Counted from the stretch's first letter, positions 26,269 through 36,134 are shown. The stretch is DNA of 64,000 bases from Flavonifractor sp963557075 (GCA_963557075.1 CAUWDA010000006.1:12904-76903); one strand, 5' to 3'. Notes: generated by a model not told the origin, from the sequence alone. Translations and numbers: made by a program.

Positions 26269-27092
26269 GGGCGCTCCTTTCTCAGGGCGTTGCTGCCCAT
26301 CAGACGGAATTTTTGATAGCGCTGAGCGGCCAGAGCCTGACCGCTCAGCTTGTTCAGCGGGGCCAGAGCCCGGACCAGGGCGGCGTCCACCGCCCGGAAG
26401 ACCGCCGGCAGATCGGTGTGGGCGCCGGCGGTGGGTTCAGGTATGACGGCGTCGATCACGCCCAGCTCCAGCAAGTCGCGGGCGGTGAGCTTCATCACGC
26501 CGCAGGCCTCGTCGCTGCGGCTGGAATCCTTCCACAGGATGGCGGCAAAGCCCTCGGGAGAGAGGACGGAGTAGACGGCGTTTTCCAGCATGAGGACTTT
26601 GTTGCCCACGCCAAGAGCCAGAGCGCCGCCGCTGCCCCCTTCGCCGGTGATCACCGACACCACCGGGACCGTGAGCGCGGAGGAGAGGGCCAGGGTACGG
26701 GCGATGGCCTCCCCCTGGCCCCGGGCCTCGGCCTCCAGGCCGGGGTAGGCCCCGGGGGTATCCACAAAGGTGATGACGGGGCGGCGGAATTTCTCCGCCT
26801 GCTCCATCAGCCGCTGGGCCTTGCGATAGCCCTCCGGGGAGGGCATGCCGAAGTTGAAGGCCAGGTGCTCCTCCAGGGTGCGGCCCTTCCGGTGGCCCAT
26901 CACGGTGACAGGCTGACCGTGGAAGAGGGCCACGCCGCCCAGAATAGAGCCGTCGTCGGCGCACAGCCGGTCCCCCCGCTGCTCAAAGAAATCGGAGAAG
27001 AGGGCGGAGATGAGATCCGGGGCGCCGGGGCGGTCGGGATGGCGGGCCAGAGCCACCCGCTGGGCGGGGGTAAGACGGTCTGCCATGGTCAT
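26265..27092 (-). CDS. accA: Acetyl-CoA carboxylase carboxyltransferase, alpha subunit
   Basis: Half of the carboxyltransferase that moves CO2 from biotin to acetyl-CoA. The 275-residue crotonase-fold protein has FGMPSPEGYRKAQRLM, VDTPGAYPGLEAEARGQGE and GEGGSGGALALGVGN, the oxyanion-forming loops of AccA. It overlaps accD by four bases (ATGA). The protein is somewhat shorter than E. coli AccA (about 319), as usual in Bacillota. Confidence 0.95.
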   Translation of the reverse strand: MTMADRLTPAQRVALARHPDRPGAPDLISALFSDFFEQRGDRLCADDGSILGGVALFHGQPVTVMGHRKGRTLEEHLAFNFGMPSPEGYRKAQRLMEQAEKFRRPVITFVDTPGAYPGLEAEARGQGEAIARTLALSSALTVPVVSVITGEGGSGGALALGVGNKVLMLENAVYSVLSPEGFAAILWKDSSRSDEACGVMKLTARDLLELGVIDAVIPEPTAGAHTDLPAVFRAVDAALVRALAPLNKLSGQALAAQRYQKFRLMGSNALRKERP

Positions 27093-27939
27093 TTTCCTCC
27101 CTTCCTGTGGAGCGTAAGCAGCCGGATCAGAGTGTCCCGCAGCTGCGGGCGGGGGACGATGGCGTCCAAAAAGCCGTGTTCCAGCAGGTACTCGGCGCTC
27201 TGGAAGCCCTGGGGCAGCTCCTGGCCGATGGTCTGCCGGATGACCCGGGGACCGGCAAAGCCGATGAGGGCGCCCGGTTCAGCCAGCATGATGTCCCCCA
27301 GGCTGGCAAAGCTGGCGGTGACGCCGCCGGTGGTAGGGTGGGTGAACACCGAGATGTACAGCCCCCCTTTGCGGGAGAACCGCTCCAGCGCAGCGGCGGT
27401 CTTGGCCATCTGCATCAGGGAGAGAATGCCCTCCTGCATCCGGGCCCCGCCGCTGGCGGAGAAGAGGATGAGGGGCAGCTTGTTTTTTTCGGCGTACTCC
27501 ACCAGCCGGGTGACCTTCTCCCCCAGGGCGGTCCCCATGCTGCCCATAAAAAAGCGGCTGTCCAGCGCGCCGACGGCGACCTTGTGTCCGCCGATCCGCC
27601 CTGCGGCGGTCACCACCCCTTCGCTCAGGCCGGTACGGCGGCGGGTGTCCGCCAGCTTGGCGGCGTAGCCGGGGAAGGCGAGGGGGTCGTTGGAACTGAG
27701 CGCGGCGTCCAGTTCCCGGAAGGTGCCCTTGTCCAGCACCAGGCTCAGCCGGTAGTAGGCTCCCACGGGGAAGTGGTGTCCGCACAGTGGGCAGACATAC
27801 CGGGCGGAAACCAGGTCCCGGCGGGGAAGGGCGCCGCCGCAGGCGGGGCACTTCTCCTGGGTGTGGGCGGGAACGGGGGCGCTGCCCCGGAGCGCTTTCA
27901 GGGCGAGAAGCTTGTGCCGCCGCTGGGCAAAAATGCTGT

Positions 27940-27943
<4 letters not shown>
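27089..27943 (-). CDS. accD: Acetyl-CoA carboxylase carboxyltransferase, beta subunit
   Basis: The 284-residue partner of AccA has an N-terminal zinc ribbon (KCPACGG near residue 31 and VCPLCGHHF near residue 50) and the carboxyltransferase motif LFSASGGARMQEG near residue 165. ATG at 27943 overlaps the accC stop (ATGA). The long open frame upstream is a shadow of accC. Confidence 0.95.
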
Positions 27944-29322
<1,379 letters not shown>

Positions 29323-29326
29323 GGGC

Positions 29327-29752
29327 TCACCCTTCCCGGTAGCAGATGAGGGGATCCCCGAAGGACACCAGGGCGCCGTCCTCCTGGAGAACGGCCTCAA
29401 TGGTGCAGTCACAGGGGGCATGGACCTCGTTCATCATCTTCATGGCCTCCATGAGGCAGACGGTATCCCCCTTTTTCACGCTGTCGCCCACCTTTACGAA
29501 GGGGGCGGCGTCGGGGGCGGGGGCGGCGTAGAAGGTGCCCACCAGGGGTGCGGTGATGCAGGGACCGTCGGCCCGGCTCTCCGGCGCGGGGGCGGCGGGG
29601 ACGGCGGCGGAGACAGGGGCGGCCGCAGCGGCCAGGGGAGCGGCGCTGCCCTTACTTAATTCCAGGGTAAGCTCCTTGGTGTCCAGCTTGAATGTGGTGA
29701 TGCCGCTGGCGTCGAAGCGGGCCATCAGGTCAAAAATCTCTTGGTTGGTCAT
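29327..29752 (-). CDS. accB: Biotin carboxyl carrier protein
   Basis: The 141-residue carrier holds the biotin moved between AccC and AccAD. The biotinyl lysine lies in the canonical LMEAMKMMNEV near residue 107. The N-terminal domain (MTNQEIFDLMARFDASG) is followed by an Ala/Pro-rich hinge typical of BCCP. Start ATG at 29752 follows AAAGGAG; the open frame continues upstream through a hairpin without support. Confidence 0.95.
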   Translation of the reverse strand: MTNQEIFDLMARFDASGITTFKLDTKELTLELSKGSAAPLAAAAAPVSAAVPAAPAPESRADGPCITAPLVGTFYAAPAPDAAPFVKVGDSVKKGDTVCLMEAMKMMNEVHAPCDCTIEAVLQEDGALVSFGDPLICYREG

Positions 29753-29772
29753 AGTGGCTCCTTTCGGGAAAA

Positions 29773-29798
29773 CAGGCATCGGTTTGCACCGATGCCTG
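29773..29798 (-). terminator. Partial terminator between acpP and accB
   Basis: An 11-bp perfect stem (CAGGCATCGGT and complement) with a four-base loop, followed on the minus strand by TTTTCCC. The short T-run suggests leaky termination that would leave acpP message in excess over the rest of the operon. Confidence 0.6.
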
Positions 29799-29810
29799 TT
29801 TTTTTCCCTC

Positions 29811-30041
29811 TTACTCAGCGTGCTCCTCGATGTACTTGGCCAGGTCGCCCACGGTCTTCATGCCGGGCAGGTCCTCGTCGGCGATGGTCACGCCAAAGGC
29901 CTCCTCCAGCGCCATGGACAGCTCCACGGCGGCCAGGGAGTCGGCCTCCAGGTCCTCAGCCAGACGGGCCTCGGGGGTCACCTTGTCGGCGTCGCAGCTC
30001 AGCGTTTCCACAATGATCTCCTTGATCTTCTCGAAATCCAT
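29811..30041 (-). CDS. acpP: Acyl carrier protein
   Basis: A 76-residue acidic carrier of growing acyl chains. The phosphopantetheine serine is in LEADSLAAVEL (DSL motif) near residue 36. ATG at 30041 begins MDFEKIKEIIVETL and follows TGAGGAG; five more in-frame residues upstream are not supported. It is the first gene of the operon and lies directly behind the regulated promoter. Confidence 0.96.
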   Translation of the reverse strand: MDFEKIKEIIVETLSCDADKVTPEARLAEDLEADSLAAVELSMALEEAFGVTIADEDLPGMKTVGDLAKYIEEHAE

Positions 30042-30071
30042 ACTGTTGCTCCTCAAACTTTTGATAATTAG

Positions 30072-30113
30072 TTCAATTATTTTACTTAAAAAATTTTAAA
30101 TAAAATAATTTAA
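30072..30113. promoter_or_regulatory. Candidate operator of the fatty-acid operon
   Basis: Arms TTCAATTATTTTA (30072-30084) and TAAAATAATTTAA (30101-30113) form an inverted repeat with 12 of 13 positions paired, around a second AT palindrome (TTAAAAAATTTTAA). It covers the predicted transcription start of acpP. A MarR/FabT-type or FapR-type repressor could bind here; the operon encodes a MarR protein. Confidence 0.6.
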
Positions 30114-30117
30114 GCAT

Positions 30118-30145
30118 ATTTTAGCAGGCGATCCGGATTTGTCAA
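30118..30145 (-). promoter_or_regulatory. Promoter of the acpP-fabZ operon
   Basis: Minus-strand TTGACA (30140-30145) and TAAAAT (30118-30123) with a 16-base spacer, placing the start of transcription near 30111 inside the inverted repeat. Confidence 0.7.
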
Positions 30146-30180
30146 GCATTTTTTTCGGGGACAGCCGAAAAAAAGCAAAA

Positions 30181-30207
30181 AATTCCCCGCGGAAACCGCG
30201 GGGAATT
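30181..30207 (-). terminator. Insulating terminator upstream of the fatty-acid promoter
   Basis: A 12-bp stem (AATTCCCCGCGG and complement, loop AAA) followed on the minus strand by TTTTTTGCTTTTTTT. It blocks leftward transcription entering the operon. Confidence 0.75.
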
Positions 30208-30230
30208 GGCAGCGTATGTGCAGCGATCCG

Positions 30231-30259
30231 TTGCAAAGGCGGGGGGAAATTGCTATAAT
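30231..30259 (+). promoter_or_regulatory. Promoter of the GntR regulator
   Basis: TTGCAA (30231-30236) and TATAAT (30254-30259) with a 17-base spacer, on the plus strand. Confidence 0.65.
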
Positions 30260-30329
30260 TGCCTCAAAACTGTTCCGGACAAAGAACCGACGGCGGGACA
30301 GGGAGAACAGGGGAAGGGAGGCTGGAAAG

Positions 30330-30941
30330 ATGACGGCAGAGGAGCTTTATCGCAGGCTGAAAAAGCAGATCCTCAGCGGGGAGCTGGAGGCTGGGACGCG
30401 ATTGGCGGAGGTAGTGCTGGCCGAGCGGTTCCAGGTCAGCCGCCTTTACGTCAAAAGCGCGTTACAGACGCTGCGGGAGGAAAAGCTGGTGGAGCACATC
30501 CGCAACCGGGGCTACTTTGTACTTCAGGTGCCGGACAGCTTTTTTGAGGAGATCGACGACATCCGCCAGGCGCTGGAGGGGGTCATCGTGAAGCGGGTCA
30601 TTCAGGTGGGGACGGACCAGGAGCTGAGTGGCCTTGCGCGCATCCTGGACCGGGTGGAACTGTTCATCCGCGGCGGCATGATCCAGGACGGACTGGAGGA
30701 GGTGGGCCGCTTCTACCAGACCATGTACCAGATCTCCCGGTATGAGCGGGTGGTGGCCATCCTCAAGACCTATTCTGAGTCCATCGCCGCCCTTCGCGCC
30801 CGTTCCGCGGCCACCCAGGAGGAGCATCTGAGGAGTCTGGAGAGCACCCGGGCCCTCTTCAACGCCATTCGGGAGCGGGATACGGCCCGGGCCCTCCAAT
30901 ATATGGAGGAGCGGCGGCAGGACGTGATGCCTCCGGTGTGA
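30330..30941 (+). CDS. GntR-family (FadR-type) regulator
   Basis: The N-terminal winged helix MTAEELYRRLKKQILSGELE and RLAEVVLAERFQVSRLYVKS is GntR; the all-helical C-terminal region (DDIRQALEGVIVKRVIQ, YERVVAILKTYSESIAALR) resembles the FCD effector domain. ATG at 30330 follows GGGAGG. The gene converges on the aminotransferase gene with no gap. A likely target is the 18-bp palindrome at the aminotransferase promoter, inferred from proximity only. Confidence 0.8.
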   Translation: MTAEELYRRLKKQILSGELEAGTRLAEVVLAERFQVSRLYVKSALQTLREEKLVEHIRNRGYFVLQVPDSFFEEIDDIRQALEGVIVKRVIQVGTDQELSGLARILDRVELFIRGGMIQDGLEEVGRFYQTMYQISRYERVVAILKTYSESIAALRARSAATQEEHLRSLESTRALFNAIRERDTARALQYMEERRQDVMPPV

Positions 30942-32135
30942 TCAGGCGGGCGGGAGGTCCTGTACCGCCTCCTCCAGCAGGCGGAGCAGCAGAGGCATGG
31001 AACCGGCCTCCGGCAGCATCAGACGGACGGAGGCGTCGTCCAGCCCCAGGTAGCTCTCGCCGCTGACGGTAAGGATCCCGTGATCCAGCAGATGCTGTTG
31101 CAGGGAAAAGCCGGGACCGCCCTGGCAGTAGAGCATCAGGATGGGTGTATCGGAGAAGGTCTCCGCCGCCAGCAGCCGCTGGCCCTGCGGGCCGGAGGTG
31201 TGTTGCAGCATTTGGAGCAGGGCCCGTTTGCTGGTCCGGACGGCGGCGATGCCGAAGGGGTCCTCCGGGTGCTCCAGCTTGGTCTCCAGCGCGGTTTGAG
31301 CCAGCACGCGGCCGACGCCATTGCTGTTGAACGGGAGGACCAGCTTGCGCAGCTGCTGCAGCAGGTCGCTTTCGGTGGAGGCCACCGCGTAGCCCAGGCG
31401 GACGCCGGCCATGCCCCAGCCCTTGGAGAAGCTGCGGGTGACGATGAGCTGGGGATACCGGGGGATCAGGTTGATGGCGCTGAGGGAGAAGGGGATATAC
31501 TCCCCGTAGGCTTCGTCCACCACAAGGATACGCCCCAGCTCCAGGGCGCGCCGGGCGATCCTGTCCAGATCGTCCATGGGAATGGTCTGGCCGGTGGGGT
31601 TGTTGGGGTTTTCCACGATGAACAGGCTGTGACCGGCCTCCATCCGGTCCAGGTAGGCCTGGGTGTCGAACCGATAGCCCTGCCGGCGCTCCAGCGGGCA
31701 GGCCTCGTAGCGGGAGCCGCTGCAATTTACGTGGTCAATATAGGCGGTAAACTGGGGCGCGTGTCCCAGGACCCGCCTGCCGGCGGTAAGGCAGAGCAGG
31801 TTGAGCCCGCAGAGGATGTCATAGGAGCCGTTGCCCAGCAGAAAGTGCCCCCCTGTGAGCCAGCCCTCTCCCACGCCGTTGCTGCGGTACCAGTTGGCCA
31901 GGGCGTCCTCCAGAGAACTTCCGTGGGGATAGTATTTGATCTCGGAGAAATTGCCGCCGTGGGACTCCGTTTTCTGCTGAAAGGCGTGCAGACGAGAGAA
32001 GATGCAGTTTCCCAGCAAGTCGGTGTTGACGCCCAGGGAGCAGTCGATCTGGACATGGCCCGTTGGGATCTTGTCGGCGTAGTCTCGGGATGTATAGGAG
32101 CGGATATAGGGATTGATGGACGCCTCATAGCGCAT
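30942..32135 (-). CDS. PLP-dependent class I/II aminotransferase (HisC/CobD-like)
   Basis: The 397-residue fold-type I enzyme has IVENPNNPTGQTIPMDDL, ILVVDEAYGEYIPF and the PLP lysine in VTRSFSKGWGMAGVRLGY. The organisation resembles histidinol-phosphate aminotransferase and threonine-phosphate decarboxylase, but no his or cob genes are adjacent, so the substrate is not assigned. ATG at 32135 follows AAAGGAG. The FSKGWGMAG motif confirms a catalytic enzyme rather than a regulator domain. Confidence 0.8.
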   Translation of the reverse strand: MRYEASINPYIRSYTSRDYADKIPTGHVQIDCSLGVNTDLLGNCIFSRLHAFQQKTESHGGNFSEIKYYPHGSSLEDALANWYRSNGVGEGWLTGGHFLLGNGSYDILCGLNLLCLTAGRRVLGHAPQFTAYIDHVNCSGSRYEACPLERRQGYRFDTQAYLDRMEAGHSLFIVENPNNPTGQTIPMDDLDRIARRALELGRILVVDEAYGEYIPFSLSAINLIPRYPQLIVTRSFSKGWGMAGVRLGYAVASTESDLLQQLRKLVLPFNSNGVGRVLAQTALETKLEHPEDPFGIAAVRTSKRALLQMLQHTSGPQGQRLLAAETFSDTPILMLYCQGGPGFSLQQHLLDHGILTVSGESYLGLDDASVRLMLPEAGSMPLLLRLLEEAVQDLPPA

Positions 32136-32164
32136 GGAGGAGCACTCCTTTCTGATATGACTTC

Positions 32165-32227
32165 AAGATTGATATCAATCTTACAAAATGATATCTAAAA
32201 GGTATACGCAAATGCGGCGCTTGTCAA
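32165..32227 (-). promoter_or_regulatory. Aminotransferase promoter with 18-bp palindrome
   Basis: The perfect palindrome AAGATTGATATCAATCTT lies at 32165-32182. TTGACA at 32222-32227 (minus strand) with TACCTT 17 bases on is the probable promoter. A second GATATC occurs between them. The layout suits a repressor acting downstream of the start. Confidence 0.55.
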
Positions 32228-32297
32228 CTTCAAATCTGTACAAAAATAGGCGGCAGATTTTGTAGGCGTGGACCGGATGCTGAAAAGGACAAAAAGA

Positions 32298-32331
32298 GGG
32301 ACCGCCGCAAAGCTGGATCTGCGGCGGTCCC
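32298..32331 (-). terminator. degV terminator
   Basis: A 12-bp stem (GGGACCGCCGCA and complement) followed on the minus strand by TCTTTTTG, 9 bases after the degV stop. Confidence 0.8.
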
Positions 32332-32339
32332 CAGGGGGA

Positions 32340-33206
32340 TCAGGTTGCCTGTGCGGCACGGCTGATGCCCATGCCGAAGGCGTTCAGGCCGGTGTGGCAG
32401 ATGACGCTGAAGGGCAGCGGCTCATAGTGGACCAGGTCGTCCGGAAAGGCCTCCTGGACCTGGGCGGCCCAGGCCTGGCTGTCCTCGGGCTGGATGAAGC
32501 TGTCTGAAATGCCGATGTACAGCGGCTCACCCCGGGTCCGCAGGGTGTCGGCGGTCTCCTTGGCCCGCTTCAGCTGCTCCTGCTGGCAGTTTTTGACGCC
32601 CCGCACCTTGGCACAGGCCTCAAAGGCGCCGCCGTCGCAGCGGAGCAGGGGCTTGAGACCGATCACGCTGCTCATGGCGGCGGCAGCGGCGGTGCACCGT
32701 CCGTTTTTTCGGAAGTATTTCAGGGTGTCCACCCCCAGATAGATGACAGAATCCAGGGCAGACTGCTCCAGAAGGGCCCTGATCTCCTGCCCGCTCTTTC
32801 CCTGATCGGCCAGTGCTTTGGCGTTGAGAACGCAGTCGTGGAGCGTGATGGAGACCCGGTGGGTGTCGGCCACCCAGACCCTGCCCTCATACTCCTCCGA
32901 GAGAAGCTGGGCGGTCTGGCAGGAAAAGCTCAGGCCGCTGGACATGGGGATGTAGACCAGCTCGTCATAGCCGGCGTCCAGGATCTTGTCAAACATGGCG
33001 AGCACCTCCCCGGGGGAGGGCTGGGAGGTGGAGGCGTCGGCGCCGTCCCGCAGGTTCTGGTAGAACTCCCGGTGGGACAGGTTGACACCCTCAAAATACT
33101 CCTTGCCGTCCAGAATGACCGGCATGGGCAGAAGAAAGATATCCCGCCGGGCGGCCTCCTCCTGGGTGAGACCGCTGTTGCTGTCGGTGAGAATGGCTGT
33201 TTTCAT
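32340..33206 (-). CDS. DegV-family fatty-acid-binding protein
   Basis: The 288-residue protein begins MKTAILTDSNSGLTQEEAAR and has VYIPMSSGLSFSCQTAQLL and VYVGVDTLKYF-like VIYLGVDTLKYFRKNGR, the DegV two-domain signature. Family members bind a fatty acid (FakB type) and hand it to the FakA kinase for use in phospholipids. No fakA is in the window. Proximity to the fatty-acid operon is suggestive but it is separately transcribed. Confidence 0.88.
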   Translation of the reverse strand: MKTAILTDSNSGLTQEEAARRDIFLLPMPVILDGKEYFEGVNLSHREFYQNLRDGADASTSQPSPGEVLAMFDKILDAGYDELVYIPMSSGLSFSCQTAQLLSEEYEGRVWVADTHRVSITLHDCVLNAKALADQGKSGQEIRALLEQSALDSVIYLGVDTLKYFRKNGRCTAAAAAMSSVIGLKPLLRCDGGAFEACAKVRGVKNCQQEQLKRAKETADTLRTRGEPLYIGISDSFIQPEDSQAWAAQVQEAFPDDLVHYEPLPFSVICHTGLNAFGMGISRAAQAT

Positions 33207-33259
33207 GGCGCTCACGTCTCCTCTGTTGTGATGTTGCGGGGCTGTTTTGTCTCCCGCTC

Positions 33260-33309
33260 TTGAAGGCCGGGTCGAAATACGGTATAATTTGACGGTACAT
33301 GAAAGTACC
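33260..33309 (+). promoter_or_regulatory. TetR-gene promoter with adjoining palindrome
   Basis: TTGAAG (33260-33265) and TATAAT (33283-33288) are 17 bases apart. GGTACATGAAAGTACC at 33294-33309 is an inverted repeat right after the -10, where an autorepressor would bind. Confidence 0.6.
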
Positions 33310-33432
33310 TTTGTATGAAAGCGGCTGACGGTCCCTGTCGGCCGGGGCCAGAGATGGTCAGGAAAAGCGCCTGTATGTGTGCAGTCCGGCTCTGACCGGG
33401 CGGACTGTCCCCGGTGGAAAAGGAGTAGCTCT

Positions 33433-33996
33433 GTGGAAAAAACGACCAGCGCCATCATGGAGGCCTTTGAGCAGCTTCTGGATGAGAAGCCCTTTACCAA
33501 GATCACTGTGCGGGATATCGTGGAGCGGTGCCAGATCAACCGCAACACGTTCTATTATCACTACCACGATATCCCGTCCCTCTTTCAGGAGATGATGGAG
33601 CGGAAGGCGGATCAGCTGATCGCGATCCACTATGTGCCCAACTCGCCCATCAACTGCCTTCAGCCCATCCTGCAATACGGGCTGGCCCACAAGCGGGCGG
33701 CGCTCCATGTCTACCGCTATGTTCCGCGGGAGGCCCTCATGCCCTATATAGACCGCATCGCCCGGTATGCCGTGGACAAGTATTTTGAGAGCAAATGCCG
33801 GGGGCTGTCTGTCTCAGAAGCAGATGTGGCCAGCCTGGCCCACTACTACAAGTGCGCCCTTGTGGGACTGCTGCTGGACTGGGCGGAGAGCGGGATGGAG
33901 GAGGACGTCATAGAGCGGCTTGAGCCCATCTACCGGCTGCTGGAGGGGACGGAGGAAATGGCCTTCTCCCGGTGCCTGCGCGGGGAAAGAGAATAG
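33433..33996 (+). CDS. TetR/AcrR-family regulator
   Basis: The N-terminal helix-turn-helix is LLDEKPFTKITVRDIVERC and NRNTFYYHYHD, the standard TetR recognition helix; the rest is an all-helical ligand domain of the DhaS-like C-terminal type. The best start is GTG at 33433, eight bases after AAGGAG; no ATG is suitably placed. Two further TetR genes of the same subfamily lie at 54359 and 62962. It is followed by, and convergent with, the radical SAM gene. Confidence 0.85.
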   Translation: MEKTTSAIMEAFEQLLDEKPFTKITVRDIVERCQINRNTFYYHYHDIPSLFQEMMERKADQLIAIHYVPNSPINCLQPILQYGLAHKRAALHVYRYVPREALMPYIDRIARYAVDKYFESKCRGLSVSEADVASLAHYYKCALVGLLLDWAESGMEEDVIERLEPIYRLLEGTEEMAFSRCLRGERE

Positions 33997-34059
33997 TGCT
34001 TTGATCGAGGGAGGACGCCGTGGGCGTCCTCCCTTTTGACGTGGCGCAGACGGGATATC

Positions 34060-35460
34060 TCAGTTCTGTCCCTTGCCGCAGCCGGACCGCTCCCGGTCGC
34101 CGATGCGGGCCAGCTCCGGGCGTTCGGCGCACTCCTCCGCCCAGAGGGCGTCGGCCTTGTCCTTCCAGCGCTGGGCGTAGCCGCAGGTCTTGGAACACAG
34201 GTGCTCCACGCTCTCGGGGGACATGGGGTCGGTGGAGTGAGCGTCGGTCTCTGCCACCATCTTCTGAATGCACTCCGGGTTTTCCAGCATGGGGCAGGGC
34301 CGCAGCATGTTGTCGTTGAAGGGCATGTTGTCGTGGTAGGCCATGAAGATGGGGCTTTGCAGGGCCTCCAGCAGGGTGCACTGGCGGATGTTGGCGTTGG
34401 AGTAGTGGATGAACACACAGGGGTCCACATCGCCGTTGGCGTTGATGTGGAGGTACCGCTTGCCGCCGGCGATGCACCCGCCCACATACTCGGCGTCGTT
34501 CTGGAAGTCCATGGCGAACAGGGGGCGCTCGGCCCGCAGCTTGCGGATGCGGCGGTAGACGTACTCCCGCTGCTCAGGGTCGGGCAGCAACTCGGGGGCG
34601 GCGTCGTTGCCCACGGGCATGTAGTGGAAGTACCAGATGAAGTAGGCGCCCATGTCGATAAGGCTCTGGTAATATTCATCGGAGGTGATGGACTGGTAGT
34701 TGACGCTGGTGTAGCAGGAGGAGATGCCGTAGGGCAGCTTGCGCTCCCGCAGGAGCTCCATGGCGTGCCGGACCTTCTGATAGGTGCCCTGGCCCCGGCG
34801 GGAGTCGGTGTCCTGCTCGTTGCCCTCCAGAGAGATGGCGGGGATGAAGTTGCCCACCCGGAGCATATCGTCGGCAAAGGCCTCGTCGATCAGCGTACCG
34901 TTGGTGAAGCTGAGGAAGACGCAGTCGTCGTGCTTCTCGCACAGGGAGATCAGATCCTTCTTGCGTACCAGGGGTTCGCCGCCGGTGTAGATGTACATAT
35001 ATATACCCAGTTCCTTGCCCTGGGTGATGATGGAGTCCAGCTCCTCATAAGTCAGGTTCAGCTTGTTGCCGTACTCGGCGGCCCAGCAGCCGGTGCAGCG
35101 GAGGTTGCAGGCGGAGGTGGGGTCCATCAGGATGGCCCAGGGGATGTTGCAGTTGTACTTCTTGCGCAGCTCCTCCTGCTTGGGCCAGCCGATCAGGTTG
35201 GCGTTGATGAAGAAGTTGGTCACCAGGGTCTTCATCACCTTGGGGTCCAGCTCCTGTACCATGTGGAGGATAAAGGAGTGATAGGGGTGCTGGGGGTCCT
35301 CGACGACCTCGCGGATCACCTTGCGCTGGGAGGGGAACTCTCCGCCGGCGAATTTGTCGGCCCAGTCCATGAGCTTGCGCAGGTTGGTCTCCGGGTCCTT
35401 GTAGAGATAGTTGATGGCCTGCTCGATGCCGAGCTTTTTGAGGGTATGACTGAAACTCAT
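34060..35460 (-). CDS. Radical SAM/SPASM-domain protein
   Basis: The 466-residue protein has the radical SAM cluster motif SACNLRCTGCWAAEY near residue 110 and the GGEP motif in YTGGEPLVRK. C-terminal Cys clusters (DPCVFIHYSN, LRPCPMLENPEC, HLCSKTCGYAQRW) fit a SPASM/twitch auxiliary domain. The N-terminal 90 residues (MSFSHTLKKLGIEQAINYLY) form an extra helical domain. The reaction and substrate are unknown; no precursor peptide was found nearby. ATG at 35460 follows AAGGAG and overlaps the DUF308 stop, so the two act together. Confidence 0.85.
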   Translation of the reverse strand: MSFSHTLKKLGIEQAINYLYKDPETNLRKLMDWADKFAGGEFPSQRKVIREVVEDPQHPYHSFILHMVQELDPKVMKTLVTNFFINANLIGWPKQEELRKKYNCNIPWAILMDPTSACNLRCTGCWAAEYGNKLNLTYEELDSIITQGKELGIYMYIYTGGEPLVRKKDLISLCEKHDDCVFLSFTNGTLIDEAFADDMLRVGNFIPAISLEGNEQDTDSRRGQGTYQKVRHAMELLRERKLPYGISSCYTSVNYQSITSDEYYQSLIDMGAYFIWYFHYMPVGNDAAPELLPDPEQREYVYRRIRKLRAERPLFAMDFQNDAEYVGGCIAGGKRYLHINANGDVDPCVFIHYSNANIRQCTLLEALQSPIFMAYHDNMPFNDNMLRPCPMLENPECIQKMVAETDAHSTDPMSPESVEHLCSKTCGYAQRWKDKADALWAEECAERPELARIGDRERSGCGKGQN

Positions 35461-36041
35461 GGTGAGTTCTCCTTCCATTTTTCTTTTTTATCAGCAGCTT
35501 CCCGGGGCTTGGGAAGCCTGACTGCCCATTGGATGACGCAGAAATTGATGCAGCCCTCGGCGAGAAGGGCGCCGGCTACCAGCGCTTTGGTGGCCAGGAG
35601 GGAGGAAAAGCACCCGACGATCAGCAGTACGCTGATCACGCCGGTGGCGATGGCGATGGTCAGGATCACGTTCCAGCCGTTTAAGCCGAAATCGCTGGCC
35701 TCCTTGACCATCTGGATCTTGAACAGGCTGTCCAGCAGGGTGAACCACCCCAGTCCGGGGGTCAGATAGCCGGTGACGTCGTTATTTTTGATCAGCATCA
35801 GCACGCCCACCACCAGAATGAGCAGGCCGAAGGCAAAATCATACCGGAAGGCCAGGCAGTAGAGATCCTCGGAGAAAAAGCCGACGATCTTGATGACGCC
35901 ATAGGCGATCAGGATGATCCCGCTGATATTGCATAGCACCAGCGGGGGCAGGGGAGGAAAGAACAGACAGACGACTGCCGCGATGCAGAAGAGCAGAGCG
36001 ATGGCGAGGTAGCCGTCCCGGGCGAGCTTTAATTTTTTCAT
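35457..36041 (-). CDS. DUF308/HdeD-like membrane protein
   Basis: The 194-residue protein has six hydrophobic segments, such as LAIALLFCIAAVVCLFF and FGLLILVVGVLMLI, in the arrangement of the DUF308 family, whose E. coli member HdeD is linked to acid stress. The C-terminus is charged and soluble (KPREAADKKEKWKENSP). ATG at 36041 follows GAGG; a TTG six bases upstream is less likely. It overlaps the radical SAM gene, implying a shared process at the membrane. Confidence 0.75.
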   Translation of the reverse strand: MKKLKLARDGYLAIALLFCIAAVVCLFFPPLPPLVLCNISGIILIAYGVIKIVGFFSEDLYCLAFRYDFAFGLLILVVGVLMLIKNNDVTGYLTPGLGWFTLLDSLFKIQMVKEASDFGLNGWNVILTIAIATGVISVLLIVGCFSSLLATKALVAGALLAEGCINFCVIQWAVRLPKPREAADKKEKWKENSP

Positions 36042-36134
36042 ACGCAAAACCTCGGATCATTGGACGGACCGGCGGAGAGCGCCTCCTTTATCTTGCCCCA
36101 AGGATACCGCCTGCGGAAGCGAACAACAATAGAC

